Assembly: GCA_049999805.1 (NCBI GenBank) | Contig: JBNGIO010005752.1 | Location: 1-21,233, forward strand | DNA from: Folioceros fuciformis | Lineage: Eukaryota > Anthocerotophyta > Anthocerotopsida > Anthocerotales | Length of the DNA stretch: 21,233 bases | Reading direction: 5' to 3' | Part shown: positions 18,204 to 21,233 of the stretch, piece by piece | Layout: each line of letters opens with the position of its first letter | Position numbering within the stretch: position 1 is the stretch's first letter | Notes under the pieces: model-generated | What the model was told of the DNA's origin: nothing | Seen by the model: the letters and a program-made list of their open reading frames with translations, nothing else | Databases searched by the model: none | Position numbers and translations under genes: made by a program

Positions 18204-20373
18204 CTACTTTGAGATGTGCTTCTCAGCCAAAGAGAAGAGGAGAGTATCATCTGCGAATGCAGAGACCCTTAGCTGCGTTCCATCTAGGTTCGGAATACCC
18301 GCCACTGCTGGGTCTTGCTTGACTGCTCTGAGAAAGAAGTCAGACGATAATAAATAAGAATGGAGCAAGGGGGCAACCTTGACGTACCGACCGAGAGATA
18401 CTAAAGCGCTGCATAAAAGACCCATTAACAGCCACCGTGGCTCTTGCGTCTTCACACAAAATGGCTATCCATCTATAGAAATTGTTCCCAAACCCGAAGC
18501 TATGCAGACACCGCCATAGGAAATGCCACTCAACAGAATCATAAGCCTTGTAAAGGTCAAGGGAAATGAAAACGGCGGCTTTCTTCTGTACCTGAGTGTT
18601 GTACTTAGCTTCCCTCAGGAGTAGTAGGTTGTCCAGAATGCATCTATTTGCATCTATCTCACTGCTCTTTCTCAATCCAATCATCAAGAAAGGGTGTAAT
18701 TCGGTTGGCTAGTACCTTAGCAATCACCTTGTACATGGTAGTAACCAAGGTAATCGGGCGCTAATTGGAGATTGATAAGCTGACGTCTTGCTTAGGGAGC
18801 AGGGAGATAACCCCCATATTGAACCAACTCCCCATCCTACCTTCTTCCCAAAACATACTAACCGCTTCCATGAATAACGGTTGCATAAATTCCCACCCCC
18901 ACAGCAGGAACTCGGGAGGGATACCATCATGTCCCTGGAATTTATCCCTCGGCATCCCCTTCAAGGCCTGGAACACCTCGTCAGCTGTTATCGGCTTATC
19001 TAAAGCCTTGCGCTAGTCGTCAAACACTTTGGCCGAAAGCGCACCATATGAAGAAGACCAAAGCCATTCCCACCTTGCCACCTTCCCAACACTGGAAAAA
19101 ATGCCAACAAAAAAAAGGGTAATAAGAGTTTTTAAACCTTCGAGCGATTCTTGCACCATGCCTCACACGTCTGGGAGGGCAGGAATGCGCGTCCGATGCT
19201 GGTTAGGGGCCACCTTATTAAAGAAGAATTTAGAGGGGCCATTCCCCTCCCTCACCCACTTGACTTTGGCTCGCTTGAACCACCCTCTGGCCCTGTCTTC
19301 CTGCAACTTGGCCAAAGTGCACTACACCTCCGTTTTCCTAGCCTCTTCCGCACTTGTGAAATCCTGGTCCTCACAGCTCCTCTGTAACCAGCATAGTTCC
19401 TCCCTCAAAAAACATTCTTGCTGGCGTTGTTCTCGCGCACGTTGAACCCCTAGCCTCCTCAAATACCTAGTCGCCTCATTGTTAACACACATCAATTTGA
19501 CCACCGCATTTTCTTCCCCCTGTTCAACTCCCTGCCAGATGTTTTTAATATCTTCAAAGACACCTTTTTCCTTCAATAAGGATGTGTTCATCCTAAAATT
19601 TTGCATATGCCTCTTTGGGCACTCACCTTCCGGAGCAAGCCTCAAGTGCAAGCTAATAGAGTAGTGGTCGAATAGAATTGTACCAGCGAAAATACTGTAC
19701 GACTATATGAAGGCAAACCACCCTGAAGGTAAATAAAACTTGTCCAACTTGCGCGCTCCCAAATTCGCTTGTTGTAGATTGGACCAGCTGAACATCAAGG
19801 ACTGTGGTTGGCGATGGGCCGGGAGGGCCACCCAAGGATCCTGCACAGCCAGGACCATGTCTCTCAACTCTTGCCAAGATGAAGGCACTGCCCGTAAATC
19901 TACTGGGCTATTCCCTCGAATGTCCTCACGGCGTTCAACAAAATTGAAGTCGCCAGCCAGAATCCATGGGATCTGCTCATCAAGCTCATCCCGCAGCCTA
20001 CACCANNNNNNNNNNNNNNNNNNNNNNNNNNNNNNNNNNNNNNNNNNNNNNNNNNNNNNNNNNNNNNNNNNNNNNNNNNNNNNNNNNNNNNNNNNNNNNN
20101 NNNNNGGACTATAATGGACACGCCACCGTAGGTCGCTGAAACTCATTGAGAAGACCACTCTCCATCGCTTGGATACTTGCTCTAGCTGCTGCCCATTCTG
20201 TTCGACTAGGAAGAAAGATCTTCACTCTCTAGATTTGCTCCAGAGACAATTTGTGCTCTTGCAAGAGCACAACATCCCAAGTGACTTCCTCTTCTAGAAG
20301 ATTCTTTAGTCTTCTACACTTCGACGCTGTCTTCGACCACCCCCCAAACCCCTAACATTCCAGGAAATGATCC
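18204..20373 (-). pseudogene. LINE ORF2 (endonuclease-reverse transcriptase), broken
   Basis: The protein would nick target DNA and copy the element's RNA. Reading 5' to 3' on the minus strand, the endonuclease starts IISWNVRGLGG (about 20372), then shifts frame to RRLKNLLEEEVTWDVVLLQE, YGGVSIIV next to the gap, and ILAGDFNFVERREDIRGN. A linker follows (EDIKNIWQGVEQ, then RAKVKWVREGNGPSKFFF). The reverse transcriptase shows GHDGIPPEFLLW, RPITLVTTMYKVIAKVLANR, FISLDLYKAYDSVEW, SVRQGCPLAPFLF and the catalytic FADDT near 18240. Stops are at 19703, 19322, 19013, 18761 and 18204 (TAG) and at 19163 and 18659 (TGA), with frameshifts near 20320, 20120, 18660 and 18345. Sequence past FADD (thumb, C-terminal domain) is absent. 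Confidence 0.9.
20006..20105. other. Assembly gap (100 N) within the LINE endonuclease
   Basis: Exactly 100 N. From the flanking endonuclease motifs (GGVSIIV on one side, ILAGDFNF on the other), a short stretch of conserved domain is missing; its true length is not given by the N count. Confidence 0.99.
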
Positions 20374-20591
20374 ACAGGTAAGACCCCCTCTCATAGTTCT
20401 TGAAAGTGTCAATACCCATTTAGCGAGATTCTTAATAGGAGCGGGCTTGGGCATCCTAGCCCCAGACACTGACCTGGGCCGCGCTAGATTATCCTTTGTT
20501 TTGAGCTCAAGGGACAATCTTTGAAGCCTTACAAACTTGCGAACAACGGGAGCAATCCTCCTGTCCTGGCCAACTAAAAGCCCCTCGACTT

Positions 20592-20683
20592 CACCCAATG
20601 CCATGTATGGACTCCATATCCTGTCTTTTGCCGAAGTCACCCAATGCCATGTATGGACTCCATATCCTGTCTTTTGCCGAAGG
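20592..20683. repeat. 46-bp exact tandem duplication
   Basis: The segment CACCCAATGCCATGTATGG...TTTTGCCGAAG at 20592-20637 is repeated directly at 20638-20683. The unit is not a multiple of three and shifts the LINE ORF1 frame, so it arose after the element lost function or inactivated it. Confidence 0.95.
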
Positions 20684-20786
20684 CTCGTCCAAGGACCACC
20701 TCCACTCTGGGGAAAGTTGCATATTGGGTCCAAAACCTTGTTTTAGCCGTATGTCGGCAAAAAGTTGACCATCCTTCTGGTCTATA

Positions 20787-20812
20787 CCACTGAAGAATTC
20801 CACTGAAGAATT
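20787..20812. repeat. 13-bp exact tandem duplication
   Basis: CCACTGAAGAATT occurs twice back to back (20787-20799, 20800-20812). Confidence 0.95.
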
Positions 20813-20866
20813 CCACCTCCTTTCCTTCCTTACCAACCGGAACCCCTCCGGCTGATAAGAATTCAA

Positions 20867-21036
20867 ATATCCTTTCCTGTCCTATCAGTGTAATGATAAG
20901 GGGTAACTGCTCCCCCCGCCTCCTGTCATAACCAGTAAAGAATAAAGGTCCAAAACCTTTCTCGTAACCATTAGGTTAATCTCAAATTGTATGCCTTCTC
21001 AAATTGTATGCCTTTCCTCCTTGTTGTACCTTCCGC
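20867..21036. other. LINE 5' flank with a 17-bp duplication
   Basis: No gene is recognised. TCTCAAATTGTATGCCT is duplicated exactly in tandem at 20980-20996 and 20997-21013. On the minus strand the frame of the ORF1 remnant meets two stops just upstream (TGA, TAG near 20890), so the element's boundary may lie close by. Confidence 0.5.
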
Positions 21037-21233
21037 CTCAGCAAACAAGATACCTCCTGCACTCAGCAAACAAGATACCTCCTGCACTCAGCAAACAAGA
21101 TACCTCCTGCACTCAGCAAACAAGATACCTCCTGCACTCAGCAAACAAGATACCTCCTGCACTCAGCAAACAAGATACCTCCTGCACTCAGCAAACAAGA
21201 TACCTCCTGCACTCAGCAAACAAGATACCTCCT
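21037..21233 (+). repeat. 25-bp minisatellite, 7.9 copies, running off the window
   Basis: A 25-bp unit (CTCAGCAAACAAGATACCTC followed by CTGCA) repeats without change from 21037 to the last base, with units starting at 21037, 21062, 21087 and so on to 21212. All visible copies are identical, unlike the divergent arrays at the left of the window, so it is young or recently homogenised. It continues beyond the window. Confidence 0.97.

Larger units (their letters stand above)
18204..20866 (-). mobile_element. L1-type LINE, truncated and inactive
   Basis: A non-LTR retrotransposon runs right to left: an ORF1-like remnant (about 20866-20374), then ORF2 with an AP-endonuclease, linker and reverse transcriptase, ending at 18204. 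It contains multiple nonsense codons and frameshifts, a 100-N gap in the endonuclease, and a 46-bp internal duplication. The 3' end of ORF2 and any poly(A) tail are missing, which is unusual because LINE copies normally lack the 5' end. Confidence 0.9.
20374..20866 (-). pseudogene. Probable 3' part of LINE ORF1, decayed
   Basis: Upstream of the endonuclease the minus strand reads NSYQPEGFRLVRKERRW, then DQKDGQLFADIRLKQGFGPN, SAKDRIWSPYMALG and a basic stretch RKFVRLQRLSLELKTKDN with KPAPIKNLAKWV. Position and basic character suit the RNA-binding ORF1 protein of plant L1 elements, but no CCHC zinc knuckle is visible. A 46-bp duplication at 20592-20683 shifts the frame. Assignment rests mainly on context. 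Confidence 0.4.

Noticed and set aside
21037-21233. Regular direct repeats as a CRISPR array
   Set aside because: The 25-bp units are contiguous with no unique spacers and the genome is eukaryotic; it is a minisatellite.

Overview
This window is nuclear DNA of a land plant. It carries two intact housekeeping-type genes on the minus strand, set among decayed transposons and tandem repeats. The plant assignment rests on a 16-exon double PHD/extended-PHD protein of the Arabidopsis At1g77800 type, a plant-style prefoldin subunit 2, a CACTA (En/Spm) tnp2 fragment and a plant L1-type LINE. The flavour is not obviously that of a flowering plant (fern, lycophyte or another early lineage is possible), but the clade cannot be fixed from the sequence alone. 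Three runs of exactly 100 N (5013-5112, 6812-6911, 20006-20105) are placeholder assembly gaps.

Left flank, 1-7560: mobile-element debris and repeats. Bases 2-830 hold a CACTA tnp2 transposase fragment, legible in one frame through seven stop codons and running off the left edge. Bases 1565-3236 hold a frameshifted, unidentified transposon- or gag-like coding relic with a coiled-coil tail. Next come a 452-bp repeat unit containing a 21-bp minisatellite (4156-4805), a 73-bp degenerate repeat (4831-5012), about 1.5 kb of unassigned sequence, and a 49-bp minisatellite (6662-7175) with a gap inside it.

Centre, 7563-17313: the genes. The PHD gene runs right to left from an ATG at 15196 to a stop at 7563. 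I joined 16 exons through 15 GT-AG introns in a continuous frame to give 1595 codons. The protein has two complete PHD-zinc knuckle-extended PHD modules, nuclear localisation signals and a conserved C-terminal tail, so it is most likely a chromatin (histone H3 tail) reader. Upstream on the same strand lies an intact, intronless prefoldin subunit 2 gene (16861-17313, 150 aa), a subunit of the cytosolic actin/tubulin-folding co-chaperone. The two genes share a strand but show no functional link.

Right flank, 17314-21233: an inactive L1-like LINE on the minus strand (about 18204-20866). It has recognisable endonuclease and reverse transcriptase motifs, many nonsense codons and frameshifts, a gap in the endonuclease, and an abrupt end just after the catalytic FADD motif. 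Several short tandem duplications follow, and the window ends inside a 25-bp minisatellite.

I see no new defence or biosynthetic system. The most useful results are the reconstructed 16-exon gene with a possible 4-nt splice switch, the hidden CACTA fragment, and a strong excess of TAG among the nonsense codons of the dead elements, which suggests cytosine-methylation decay.
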